A DNA stretch of 64,000 bases from Pogonophryne albipinna (lineage: Eukaryota > Chordata > Actinopteri > Perciformes > Artedidraconidae). Of the stretch, positions 1 through 11,767 are shown piece after piece. The stretch spans positions 32,353,632 through 32,417,631 of the forward strand of contig CM053243.1 of the NCBI GenBank assembly GCA_028583405.1. Reading direction: 5' to 3'. Numbering within the stretch: the stretch's first letter is position 1; each line of letters opens with the position of its first letter. The notes below the pieces were generated by a model. It saw nothing but the letters and a program-made list of their open reading frames with translations, searched no databases and had not been told where the DNA came from. Position numbers and translations under genes: made by a program.

Positions 1-160
1 TGGAGGCAGCGTTTAGCCTGCAATGGTGGACCTGCGCAGCCAGTCGACTGAAGCGGGACCAGCCCAGCCACTGAGCCGAGCTGGAAGGCTGCCAGGAGCG
101 CCCCACGCTGCAGACAATACCCACCTGTGTTAGGCAGAGGAGGGGGTTGGTGTGAGACTG

Positions 161-194
161 GTGTGTGTGTGTGTGTGTGTGTGTGTCTGTGTGC
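161..194. repeat. GT microsatellite
   Basis: A perfect GT run of 26 bases, then an interrupted tail. Any reading frame across it (CVCVC) is an artefact. Confidence 0.95.
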
Positions 195-618
195 GTGCAT
201 GGAGCTAGTTATTTTGCGCTCAAACATAGAGAGTGTGGCTCCTCCTACCCCCTCCCCTCCCTCTTGGTCCTCTAGCTCTCCAAATGTCTATCAACAGGCT
301 CCAGCTCTTGTTTTGGCTCATTGTGTTGGACGCTACTGTTTGAAAGCAAACTCAAAGAGGAAAATTGAAACTCTGTTTTTTTTTAGGGTCTTTTGGTTAC
401 TTGTGCATGGCCGTTCAAAGGACACCCCCAGCACAAACGCCAAAAAACCCCAGTTGGATCCCGGCGACCCCTCCGCAAACGTGCCGGAGGCTAGTGGGGT
501 GGAGGGAGGGAGTTGATGGGGTCCCTAGGGGTCTTTACTCTCTGGTTACTGCAAAGAGGCTGCTACTGCCAGAGGGTCTCCATGGCAACGCTATTTGATT
601 CCTGCAACAATGGTGGTC

Positions 619-620
619 CA

Positions 621-696
<76 letters not shown>
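619..696. repeat. CA microsatellite, interrupted
   Basis: CA repeats with two interruptions (CATACA and CACCCACA). Frames across it on both strands are low-complexity artefacts. Confidence 0.95.
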
Positions 697-697
<1 letters not shown>

Positions 698-3600
698 CCT
701 CCTCCTCTGAGCTGCACACACACTTCCAAACGGGGCCTGTGTGATTGGAAGATTACATCGGGCATCACTACACAGTGGGTGCCGTCGCTGATTTAAAAGG
801 GACCAACAACGCCCATGCAAAACAAAAGCTAATCTATATGTAATTAAAATGTTGTTGGTAAATTAATTTAAATCTCATCATTAATACTATTATATTATAA
901 ATCCTCATTATCATTATACATGTATTTCCCACAATGACATTAACACAAATGAGACCATGTATGGATTCGGATGTTACTGTGAATGAAAGATTAGCATTTT
1001 CTTTTTAAAACTTAATGTAAATAAATAGGACATCTAACATGTCAACTGTATCCAAAACATCGCAACCTCTTGTACATGACATATCAACAACCTAACAAAG
1101 ATTTATTGTACAACAGTGAGGCGGTTAACAAAGCTCTCACTGGCAGAATAAGAGCCAAACAATACTCTGTACAGTGCATTTCTGGGCATCAAAGGATTTA
1201 AAAACAGTTACTAAACAAGATGTGGTGTTTATTTTTCATGGAAGATTTCTCTAGAAAATCTAAAATGTAAATGTTTTTTGTATCCCTTCAGATAAAGCAA
1301 AAGGGTTATTTTTGGCAGCTCTGTTGTGATGCTGAATGGAGTATGAAGCTTAATCACACAATAAACCCTTGAACACTCACAACACACCGCTTGTTACATG
1401 TTAGCCTGCTTGGGATCAGAGAGAGACGGAGAGCATCTCTTTGCACATGTTGCATCAGACTCTAACAGACAGTTGCTACACCGACAGTGTAAATGTTTGT
1501 TGGTGGATATTGCTGCTGAAAAGAAGATGACAAGAGACATGAAGTCTGTGGATAGAGGAAAAGTAGACTTTGCTTGTTACTAGTGTAAGACAGCGTATGT
1601 ACTGCAATCATTTCTCACTTTAAGAATGAACTGTCTGCAGTGTGTGTGTTTGTCTCCGGTGCTTTGCATGCTTTACTGTTAAGGGCCATCATGTTAGGGC
1701 TGCTGAGGGATTAACACCAGTGTGCCTGAGCACAGTAAGTAGTATTCCTCACAGAAGCACAGTTTCAGTACCCAGTTTGGACATCATTTACGACCATATT
1801 CTGAAAGACAAGCATTACAAAGTTGATTTCTTGTACTGTTCCAGTTTTCAAACCGCTGATAAAGCAGTGTTTGAAGTCTAAATCCCTTCCAGGTGTCCAC
1901 AATCATTTACATGACATGTCTACTAACTACTTGTTAGATGTTTCTCCCCCTTGTGAGCTGATGAAACATAATTGCAAGTGGTAATTTGCTCTCAGAAAAT
2001 GGGACGAACAACTAATTTGTAAAATTGTACTGCTGTGAAAATCAATATGAAAATCCCTTGTATGCTAAACAGAAAATAATACTGCCATATGTTCGCCACA
2101 CATCCTTTGCTGTGCCCAGTGCCTCGCTCCAGGGTGCTGGCAGGAAATGCCATTTTGGCCTCAGAGGGCCAGTGAGATCATTGGCTGCGCCCCCAGGGTG
2201 TGGACACATGGTCCCAGCCTGCCTCATTCTCCTGTCCGTCCTTTGTCCTCCTACTGACGGGACAGGCTGTCAGAAACTCTTTTGAACCTTTTCATCAAGC
2301 CTTTCACCTTTTTAGGGTTGATGCCCTTCATTTGATTGCCCTTTCTTCCAATTTTCAAAGAATAAATGCTACAGGTTAGCAGTATGATGATATCAGACAT
2401 GAATACAATACACATGTGGGTAATGTGGACATTAAAAGTAACAAAGAGACAGAAAAGAGGGCAATTTCCATAATCACAGCCAATTAGAGCGACAGCTTGT
2501 TGCTTGTTACGATTGTTCAGACTGAAGCCAAGGAGTATTACCTATATATTGGCTATAGCTGGATGGCCCTTGCTGGCCAAGCAGGGCTCCTTTTAATATG
2601 ATTAGGCCGGATTATGGCGTTGTCTGCACATCAAAAGAGCCAGAAACAATTATCACCCCTGCCTTTCAGCCCGACAGCCGCTCCTCCTCCCTCCCCACCA
2701 ACGCTGAAAGAAAAGGAGAAAACAGAGCCTGGGCGTCTTGCAACACTCCAGAAGCCCCATGTTAATGGATGGATTCATCATTCATTCAGGCCTTAAATGT
2801 ACAGTATTAAGCAGTGACGGTGCACAGTTACCAGCGCTTTGGCTAGTCCCTAAAATAGATTGAGTGTCAGAGCTAATTACCCCGTCCCAGAGGCATGTAC
2901 AAACAGGTTCATATGACTGGAAATGTAGCAAGCTGTAAGGCAATTGAAAAGAGTAGGAAACTCAAAACAAAAACTTCATGCCTTCAGGTTATGTTGGTGA
3001 ATGTTTGTCTTAATTTGTTCTGAATTGCATGCTGTTGTAATGTATTTAGTGTGCAGAGTAACAGCAACAATCGTTAGCTTCACTCTGTTTTGCCCAGGTT
3101 TCCATTACCATAATCCCCCATCAGAGCGGGTCCTCTGTTAGCCTTTTGTGCTGTCTGTGCTCATGACAGGAAACCAAATGGATGTGGATAAAAGTAGTCC
3201 CCGTTCCCCTCGCACTCCCCATCTTACAACACTCACACGCAACTCACACACACACACACGCGCGGCTTTACCAAATTACTTTCATAGTTTCACTTTTCTC
3301 TAAAGTGCCAGAGCGTAAGCGCTTGAATAAAGGTGCCCCCTGGATCACCACCACCCATCAAAGGCAGAGTTAGTCATCCCAGAGTCCTGTCAAGAGTTAA
3401 ATGAAGCCATTAAAATCCCTTTTCCACTGCCCCGACATTCAAGGTTTTTTTGTGAGCTACATAGAGCTCTCGCCTGCACAGGAAAGGTGACGCAAAACTC
3501 TTGTCACAACTTAATGACCCATTCCCAACTATTTATATTCCCTGTGTCAATTTATCCTCAGCAACATAATCCTACCTGAAGATCAGTGATCAGCCCATAG

Positions 3601-5009
3601 GACATTTTAGATGTTGGAATGTGTAGATAAATATAGAAAAAAGCTATTTCGTGAAACTATTTGCAACAATGTCTATGGATTATCTTGAGTAACCGGGTCA
3701 TGCGTCCTGGAAAGAGACATTGCTGTTGAATTTCTTCAATTTTTATTTTTTTATTTGCCGCTTTAACCATCACAAGATGAGTTCCATGCAGTTCTATAAT
3801 ATTAGATAGAAGGCAGACATTTGTCCTAAACCATTGTCCTCTAAGTTTACTTTTGTCTGAGTAGCCTAAACCTGCTGTGCATAGTGGAGCTTTAACCTGC
3901 CTGTGAAGATAAATATGCTTTATGTTCGGAGCTAATTCCAGTGGGCAGACGGCTCCTTGTATCACTGCACCACAGCTAGTCTCTGCTTTCCTGCAGTGCT
4001 TGGTTTAATCACAGAACCTTAGCAAGCCACTGCCATGAATTTCCAATCCACTTGGGCTCATCCCACATGTGGATTTACGCCTGTATTTTGTTTGTATACA
4101 GGACACGTATGTACATTAAATGTTTTGAGTATACAAGTAAATCCATAGGCAACCGTGTCAGCATAACTGACATCACTGTGGGCGATTAGCAGGTGAACAC
4201 TCAATCACAATCCCCACAAGCATGTAAACAAGGGCTGGAGTGGCCTCTGCGCACTACATACTACCGCCCTGCCTTTTGGCTAACCTGCAGCTGGCGAGGG
4301 CAACATCAATAATTTAAACAAACACTCAGACGTGATGGAGCGGACAAGGGAACCATGTGAGACGCACTCTGGCTATTAAATATGAAAACTATTTGTAGTG
4401 ACTATTAGTACTTTTGTTTTCCTAGAGATTAGTGTCTCATGTTTGGTAGGATTGCTTCCCCCAGCGAATTGTTTGATCAGGAAAGATAAGTCTGGAAGTT
4501 GTTGCAGTCTGGATGTACATAGACTCTCTCTGTTTGCTTTTACTGTTTGGCATACGTGGTTCCATTAACTGGAGATTAACTTTACCCTAGATTTAACATT
4601 ATTACATTTACAATTATTATATTTTAGTGCTTGTCATTGATGCTAACATATTGGCCCAGTAGATGTGTTCTGTACTAACCTCTGCCATACACACACATGA
4701 ACACGCACACACAGAAAAAAACACAGGTGACAGGGGACAGCAGCCACTTGTATATTCATACATTCATGGGGTCTGCTGCATGTTCCACTAAAAACACACG
4801 CATACACATTGACGGGGCCTGATTCCTGTGTTGAGGATTAGATGGGCCCCTCTGGTTGCAGCTCCTGCCTCGGCATGGTGTTAAGGTGGGTAGTTGAGTG
4901 TGCATGAAACCCTCAGGGGGAAAGACTGCACTGCACACAAATCATTACTGCTCATCAGTTGCTGCCACTCAGCTTATTTACTCAACAGCTTGGCTCGACT
5001 GAGACGCGG

Positions 5010-5043
5010 ACACACAGAGAGAGAGAGAGACACACACACACAC
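5010..5043. repeat. Compound CA/GA microsatellite
   Basis: A GA run followed by a CA run, about 34 bases, in intron 1. Confidence 0.85.
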
Positions 5044-6107
5044 AGAAACATACCTCATTATACATCAGGATTGCAGGGAAGAAATCATTGAGAAACACAG
5101 TTGTTTGGGGAAAGATGTGATGTAGTTTGCGAGAGCCGGTCAATATCTCATGCCGAATACAAACAATTCATCATAACTTCAAAGTCTGTTCTCGGTAAAG
5201 TTTTCACAACTGATAACGGTGTGCGATTTTCATTAGGGAGAAGACTGTCAAGAGAGCCTCAACATGACAGGAAAAGTGTTGCTTCAGCGATACACAGGCC
5301 TCTATCTAATACCTTTCCAGTGAATTATTTATGACCGCTATACCGCATAAGCTATACGTAGCATATTAGATACATAATCCTCATCTTTTATTGATGGTCC
5401 TTTGATACATGCCTCACTGATAAGTTTGATAAGAGAGCCTAATATATAGGCCAGTAAGCCGATTTGACTGCCACTTTTAAACCAATAGTGATGAAACTTC
5501 ACCCCAGCCTCATTGGTATTGCCGTTTTATTCTGAAATGACGACCAGATTGCCATGGAGGAGATTTGGTCTGTTTATCATATACTGTAAACACTTGCACA
5601 CATGTTCGGAGTGTTTACACACCTTAGCTGACGCATAAGAGGGACTTTCAGCTGCGCTCTGATCAAATCTGCCACAGGACATATCTGTGTCAAGTACACA
5701 TGGTCTCTGCTTCCTGTGTTTTTATTGTGAGAGGGACAGACACATGCAGACAGAAAGGTGGGAGAGTGAAGGGGGGAAGCCCTTTTGATGGGCTAAATCT
5801 CTTGTTTTGTGGCGGTTACACACACACACACTCACACTCAGATGCACGTGCACATAATGACAGCACACAATGGAGCTAAGATACCATCCGTCAGTGTACA
5901 GGAAATGGGATTCATCTATCTAACTCGATGAGATGCACCAGCAATAACACTGTTTTGTCAGCTGCCAAATTGATTCTGATAACACGGTGTAATTGCAGCA
6001 GACAAATTGGCCTCAACCGAGGAAACTGATTATTTCTCTCCGTTGCTTTCATTTAGAAGTTTCCAAACACAAATGTATTTCTGCAAACATTATCTTAAGG
6101 TCACACA

Positions 6108-6190
6108 TGTAGTAATAATAATACATGGGATTTTTATAGCGCTTTTCATAATGCTCAAAGACGCTTTACATAAAATCAGAACAGAAACAA
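6108..6190 (+). repeat. Dispersed-repeat fragment (GGATTTTTATAGCGCTTTTC type)
   Basis: The stretch TTTTTATAGCGCTTTTCATAATGC followed by TCAAAGACGCTTTACATAAA resembles a widely scattered animal repeat in which TATAGCGC and AAAGCGCTTTACA recur. It is recognised from memory only, and no borders can be fixed. The source family is unknown. Confidence 0.4.
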
Positions 6191-9100
6191 TATAAAGAAA
6201 ACTAAAAACGTAAAAATAAATCTAAAAACATTTAAAAATGTAAAGCAGGTAGAGCAGTAGCCATCTTTGTAACTACGTGTTTTATCTTTTAATATCCTGT
6301 CATAAGAAACATTTTGTCTGTAAATTCAGATGTTGCATTAAGAACGAACAGGATCCTTGTTTTGTATACTGTGATATTGTTAGAAAAATGATTGTCAGTC
6401 AGAAATTATACCCGTCGTGATTGAGTCACTGCGTCCTTTTCGAACTATTCTTATCCAAGCCAAAACTGATTGAGGTCACAAAGCCATACTTGTCTTTGTA
6501 AACAAATACACACCTTTTTTCTCTCTTTGAGATGCACACCCAAACACAGTGATATTAACCTTGTTCTGTCCTGCTGGATCTTTCTGCTGATGTCTTGACT
6601 GCACAACATAAAACCCATCACTCTGTCTTGTATCCACATCACTGCGCCTCTTCCTCACCTGCAATATGATCCACATTAGCATCCACAGCAGCCTGCTGTC
6701 CGAGCTGACAGGACTGACAGATAAGCTCACTCTGTAACCAGTGTTCAGCCTCTGCTGGGCAGGAAAAAAACAAGGCATGTTTGTGCTGCAGTGCAAAATG
6801 GGTGTGTATGTATTTAAAAAATAAGCCTCTGTGACCAAGAATGCAGATTTGTGAGGATGTTTGGTGATGCAATGCTTTGTATTGGGTGATATCTGTGCCA
6901 TATTTCACCTCTCATTCATGCCACCAGTGCCAAAACATCCTTTAAGCTCTTTTGTTGTAGCTACACCCTTGGAGACTGGTTTAGGCCTGAGGGAAGGACT
7001 GAGAGAGAAAGAAGGAAAGAGGATGATGAACAGATAACATCTAAACAAATACATGCATACAAATCATTATGCTATGCAAGCTTAACTCTACATGTTAGCT
7101 TGGTTAATAACCATAATTGGTACTCTTGGTCAGTTCTGTGGTCGGACCAGCTAGGTCATTCAAACCTGCATTTGGAGTTTGTAAAACATGTTCTTCTTCC
7201 ACCCCCTACATTGATTTTGAATAGCTTTCTCTGCCTGGTCATGTTTTGTAAATTGACAGGTAACCTGAACAGAAAAATAGTTGTTGGGATTGAAACTCTA
7301 AATTGAAAACAAATATGAGAAATGCAGGGGATGTCCTTTGGTCTTTGCTATCTGGTGAACCCGACTTTTGCTTAGTTATTTGTTTGCCATGCTTTAAAGG
7401 TATTTCTGCTTGAAATATAAATATCTGTGGACAGACCAGGGAATTGGCCTGTGTCTGCAGGCTGGAATTGGAAGGTGATGCAAGTGCACTCTTGTTACAA
7501 ATAAAGTGCTCCAAAAAAAAAGATGCTTTCATCACTTCAAAGGGAGCTTGACAGTCTTGTACACTGCAGTAATAATATCTAAGAGCCCTCCCTTTATGTC
7601 TCACACAGTCTCTTCATTTTGTTATCTAACTATGCCCCTGTTGCAAACACTTAACCTCTGTAACCACACTTAACTCAACACATATTTCTGCACTGTCTTC
7701 ACATGGCGTTCTCTCCCGTGCCCACGCTTCTCCATGTTGCCCTTGATATTTTGTCCAGAGTTATTTAAAGTTTCTCTTTTAACATCCGGTTTAATGTAAA
7801 ATAAATAGTAATTGAGTCTCCCTCCCAGAGTTGGCTTGAAGGCTTTGATCTCTCTCGTGTTTCAGTGTTAAATGGTTTCCTCTAAATCGCTGGAACATGC
7901 AGCAACTAGCTGCTCTTTTATCAGCAGCCCGCTAACAGCACCTCTTCACTGAACACTTTGAAGCCACAAACAACTCACTCTAAGAAGAAAAAAGGATGGG
8001 AAGTCCTGTATATATTCCGTATATATACTGCTCATCTGTTTTTAAAAGTATAGTCCTAGGTTAAAGACAGAATGGCGGGAATATTGTACAGAAAGAAACT
8101 CCATGACCCCTTAATTATTTTCAGTGGTAAATTATCTCATTTATCCCGATAGGACAATAATTGGCCAGTGTAATCGCCTGTTAATGTTGTTTGGGAATTT
8201 GAAAGGGGGTGATTCAGCTTTCTTGTTGTGATTAACAGTGTTTGCATGCAGATGCTTATCATAACAAGCGGGGGAAATTGAGATAGTTTGAAATGTTTTG
8301 TGTCTGGGGCTGGTAATTGGCAGCAAGTTTATCAGAGGCAGATTGGCCACACTTGAGTGCTCAAAGGAGCCGTTGCCAGAGACTGTGATCAACTGAGCTG
8401 CTCTGTGACCTCTCACAGACTTGTCCGATCTGCACTGCACTTTCATCTGCGGTCCTTCATACCAGATGCTATACTTAACTGTTACCTCCCTGTGAGGAAA
8501 ATGGTACTGTACAAAACCCCCTTTCAATAACTTTCTCTTGTGATTACAACAAAATGACAGCAGTCAAGGACAAAGTAGGCCTAAGACCTAGACTTTGAAA
8601 TCCAATACTGATAAATTGCTGGGTGTTTGACTTTGCAAGCCATACTGGATCATATTGATTTTATTTTCTCTCTCTGTGTATGTGTTTGTGTGAGCGAGTG
8701 TGATAGCAAAAATAAACCAGAGGCAAGAGAATGCAATATTGTGTTTCATTACAAAATCTATAGAATATCTCATTACAGCCACATGATTTTCTTTAGCATC
8801 AGGGTTCGTGGGGATTGTGTAGAGTTGGTGGGTGGCAAGATGAATGCGCTTTCCTGCGTTAAGATGACTATCTCATCTGTTGTTGTTCATGGAGAAAGAA
8901 GGAACTGGGCTCAATCTGCCCAGTATGTCGACAGCTTCCTGGCCATGTTTGCCTCCCGCTTGTTGATTTTACAATCTTATCAGATAACTCATGCGTGGCA
9001 GAGCTAACTAAAAACCTATAGAATCACAGGATCTATAGTGATTTTGAGCAGTGCTACAATATATCGGTGCTATTAGATCATTTATTTAAATGTTTGCTTC

Positions 9101-9854
9101 TGATATATCACATACTAGGGGTGTTGAAAATAATCGTTTCTACGATGCATTGCGATGCGGACGTGGACGATTCGGTATCGATGCAGTGACGGAAGATAAT
9201 CGGTTATAGCGTAGTAACGTTGCTTCCTGATTTTCCGGCCGCGGCTTTACTATAACGTTTTTTTTCTTCTGTCACTTTAATATCAAATTGGTCGGTGACG
9301 CAGAGATCAGGGAACAGACGTGACAGCGGCACAGCAACACCAAACATGGAGCAGTCTGCTTTATCCACCAACACAACACCACCAGTCCAGAACCAACAGC
9401 AGAAGGACCTGCTCTGAATCACTCCGTGTCGCTGCGGCTCAGACACACAGGGATTTATGTTTTTCAAAAATAATCGCGTTACAATCATGTCAGGTTTTTG
9501 GTGGATTTAATTAAGTCTTGGATTGCAAAGTATGAATGTCCTCTAGCAATTTTCAGACGATATATACGTGTGTAAAGTTTGTGAAGGCAGGAGGAAAAAA
9601 GCTCCCACGATCACCGTCTCCTCTCCGTTCCTCCAAACCCCGCCCCCTCCCTGAAAATAATGAGTGACAGGCTGATAGTGACCTGATAGAAACTTTATTA
9701 TTCACTTAATCACTGAGATATAATGAAGCTAACTTAATCTCATACATTCATGGGATTTATGTAACAGTAAGTGTGCACCCACATGCAGTATTTTTGTTTG
9801 TATATGCTATTGTAAATACTCCTGTTGTCTGCTGTGTTCAGACTCAAGTCATGT

Positions 9855-10277
9855 AGGCCGCAAGGTGAACCTCGAAAAGTCCTTTAGAAAAGAAATCCCG
9901 CTCCACAGAAGTGGAACTACATAATCTTTAGTTCATAAAAAAGAACGAGTCATGCTTATCCACCAAAAAAAAGTTTGTCGCTAAAATTCCTGTCAATTCT
10001 TCTAGGCACGTAATTATTGGCTGAACTAGTCCCTTCAAAGCGTAATAATATCTTGGTCAAAAGTAGTGCCACGGTTCGTCACGTGATCGTGCTACACCAA
10101 TTGGGTAGCTGCATATTGTCAACAGAAGTGAAAGATGGCCGCCTACATGGTTACGCTAAACCAGACCAAATGGATTCTAAACAGTGCTGTATGCTTGTTT
10201 TATGTCATGTTTTGTCATATGTCTTAATACATCACTAAGTCCGAGGTATTTGCGTTATATACGCGGTATTTGTGAGA
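9855..10277 (+). repeat. Left terminal inverted repeat of the CXC element, with promoter-like motifs
   Basis: This arm is the inverted match of 11289-11767 minus the MITE there. It contains a palindromic E-box TCACGTGA (10079-10086), CCAATTGG (10097-10104) and AAAGATGGCCGCC (10131-10143), close to the YY1 consensus. They fall within 65 bases, an arrangement that resembles a compact RNA polymerase II promoter pointing inward. A 73-codon frame through this arm starts at a TTG codon, is mirrored in the other arm and is not taken as a gene. Confidence 0.7.
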
Positions 10278-10723
10278 GGTTTTACTATCTGCGAACAGAG
10301 TTGACCATCGAATCAACATTGGCTAGCAGCGTTTATCAGCCAACTCCAGCTACAACAACATTCCTGGACTACCATGTTCGCATCGCTAGGTTCATTGGCT
10401 GAGCTCGTGGATTATTCCATTAGACTGAGGACTTTTTGTCTGTCTGTCTGTTGTTATTGTTACCCTGTACACGTTAAATGCACTCTTAAAATAAACATGA
10501 CTTGATTTCATACATAGCTGCGTCCAAGAAGAAGGTTAACTTGTTACGTTAAGTAATTTAGATCAATAAAATGCAGTACTTATTCCAATGTCCATTGATT
10601 CATTTATTTACTCATTCATCCCTCCACAAATGAAAACAACACTGATGAACCATAAAAACGAGATTTATTACAAATATAAAAGGTATGACATAGAAAACAG
10701 TACAAAACAGAATAAGGACACTC

Positions 10724-11294
10724 CTATTCCTCACTGTCAGTGTCAGGGCAGTCATCGTTCTCTTCCTGTTTCTTTTTTATTTGCACAATTTGAGCAACGA
10801 CATAAGTCTGTGCAACAGAGTCCTGCAGAGAAGCATGAACATCTGCCTTTCTCACAGGCAGACTCTTTGCAGCTGCAGTGTATCACATTCAACACACTGT
10901 CAGGGGCAGGATTTCTTGTCATCCAGGTGACGTGTAAGTTCCCATCCTCTATTTCCCAACCATATCCAGCAGGTGATGGAGCATTTATTTCTCTTTTGAG
11001 ACAGGACCTCATTATTGCTGCCTGGTAATTTGCCCTTTTGCAGTGCTGATGGAGGGCATCAGGAGTAGGGGGAATGCTTAATTCTGGCAAGGCCGATGAT
11101 GCCATACAGAAAGCCTTGTACCTAGCATCATTTACATTTTCGGCTGCTGGCTGATCATATAGGTGACATACATACCGGCAAAGAAGTGCAAATGTTGATT
11201 GCTCCAAGTTAAAGTTAGTACCTAAACTTCTAAAAGCCTTAAGGTAGTCATCTTTCTCACATGCAACAGCAAATGACTTTCTTTTACCTCTCAC
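10724..11294 (-). pseudogene. Transposon-borne CXC (Tesmin/TSO1-like) cysteine-rich protein, frameshifted near its end
   Basis: Seen: an open frame of 180 codons on the minus strand (11294 to 10752). The C-terminal part has a dense cysteine pattern: VIHCSCKESACEKGRCSCF, then AGLCCTDLCRCSNCANK. This is the C-x-C, C-x4-C-x-C, C-x3-C-x-C arrangement of CXC domains, which bind zinc and often DNA. Ahead of it is a region with PPTPDALHQHCKRANYQAA and WMTRNPAPDSVL, which I recall from many uncharacterised repeat-associated proteins of fish and invertebrates; its function is unknown to me. After the CXC domain a run of six A (minus strand) appears to hold one extra base. The current frame ends at GRER, while the +1 shifted frame gives an acidic tail (ENDDCPDTDSEE) with a stop at 10724-10726. 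An AATAAA signal follows 55 bases later. The first codon shown is not ATG, so the true start or an upstream exon in the right arm is missing from this model. Confidence 0.65.
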
Positions 11295-11767
11295 AAATAC
11301 CGCGTATATAACGCAAATACCTCGGACTTAGTGATGTATTAAGACTAGGGCTGTCAGTCGATTAAAATAGCATGTTATCAACGCGTTAACTTGACAGCCC
11401 TAATTAAGACATATGACAAAACATGACATAAAACAAGCATACAGCACTGTTTAGAATCCATTTGGTCTGGTTTAGCGTAACCATGTAGGCGGCCATCTTT
11501 CACTTCTGTTGACAATATGCAGCTACCCAATTGGTGTAGCACGATCACGTGACGAACCGTGGCACTACTTTTGACCAATATATTATTACGCTTTGAAGGG
11601 ACTAGTTCAGCCAATAATTACGTGCCTAGAAGAATTGACAGGAATTTTAGCGACAAACTTTTTTTTGGTGGATAAGCATGACTCGTTCTTTTTTATGAAC
11701 TAAAGATTGTGTAGTTCCACTTCTGTGGAGCGGGATGAAACGATAACAGGGTTCACCTTATGGCCTA
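11289..11767 (-). repeat. Right terminal inverted repeat of the CXC element, interrupted by a MITE
   Basis: This is the reverse complement of the left arm, with the motifs mirrored: YY1-like sequence at 11488-11500, CCAATTGG at 11527-11534 and TCACGTGA at 11545-11552, pointing toward the CXC frame. It is interrupted at 11346-11402 by a 57-bp hAT MITE. The arms differ most just inside the tips (9878-9898 versus 11734-11750), where the left arm has a short unmatched stretch. This arm is the likely promoter of the CXC gene (inference). Confidence 0.7.
11346..11402. mobile_element. 57-bp hAT MITE with 8-bp target duplication
   Basis: Seen: the ends TAGGGCTGTCA and TGACAGCCCTA are perfect 11-bp inverted repeats, and ATTAAGAC is duplicated exactly on both sides (11338-11345 and 11403-11410). 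The opposite arm of the host element keeps the uninterrupted site (complement of TGTATTAAGACATATGAC, near 10219-10236), so the insertion is proven base for base. The interior (GTCGATTAAAATAGC and onward) resembles a common teleost hAT MITE family but is much shorter, so it is probably an internally deleted copy. Confidence 0.9.

Larger units (their letters stand above)
9855..11767. mobile_element. Long-TIR DNA transposon encoding a CXC-domain protein, nested in the left hAT copy
   Basis: Seen: this 1.9-kb segment interrupts the left hAT copy. Comparison with the uninterrupted right copy gives the empty site and suggests a 4-bp duplication ATGT (9851-9854 and 11768-11771). The ends are AGGCCGCAAGGTGAACC and, inverted, TAGGCCATAAGGTGAACCC. 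The arms 9855-10277 and 11289-11767 are inverted repeats of roughly 0.42 kb, the right one enlarged by a 57-bp MITE. The centre carries a minus-strand reading frame for a cysteine-rich protein. Possible polyadenylation signals face each other: AATAAA near 10490 and 10564 on the plus strand, and its complement at 10664-10669. No transposase with a recognisable catalytic domain is present, so it is probably a non-autonomous or partial copy. The superfamily is undetermined; the exact end base could be off by one or two. Confidence 0.75.

Noticed and set aside
20..120. Frame beginning MVDLRSQSTEAG at the window start as the signal-peptide exon
   Set aside because: It has no hydrophobic core, ends in a stop after about 32 codons and has no convincing phase-1 donor.
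10017..10238. 73-codon frame beginning AELVPSKRNN, repeated at 11378-11614
   Set aside because: It starts at a TTG codon, lies in an inverted repeat so it appears twice, and overlaps promoter-like motifs. No domain is recognised. It could be a 5' exon of the transposon gene, but nothing shows this.
9855..11767. TA as the target duplication of the CXC element
   Set aside because: TA flanks GGCC on both sides, but the uninterrupted sister copy has CATGTGTGTG without the TA and neighbouring bases. ATGT explains all three sequences with fewer changes; TA is not fully excluded.
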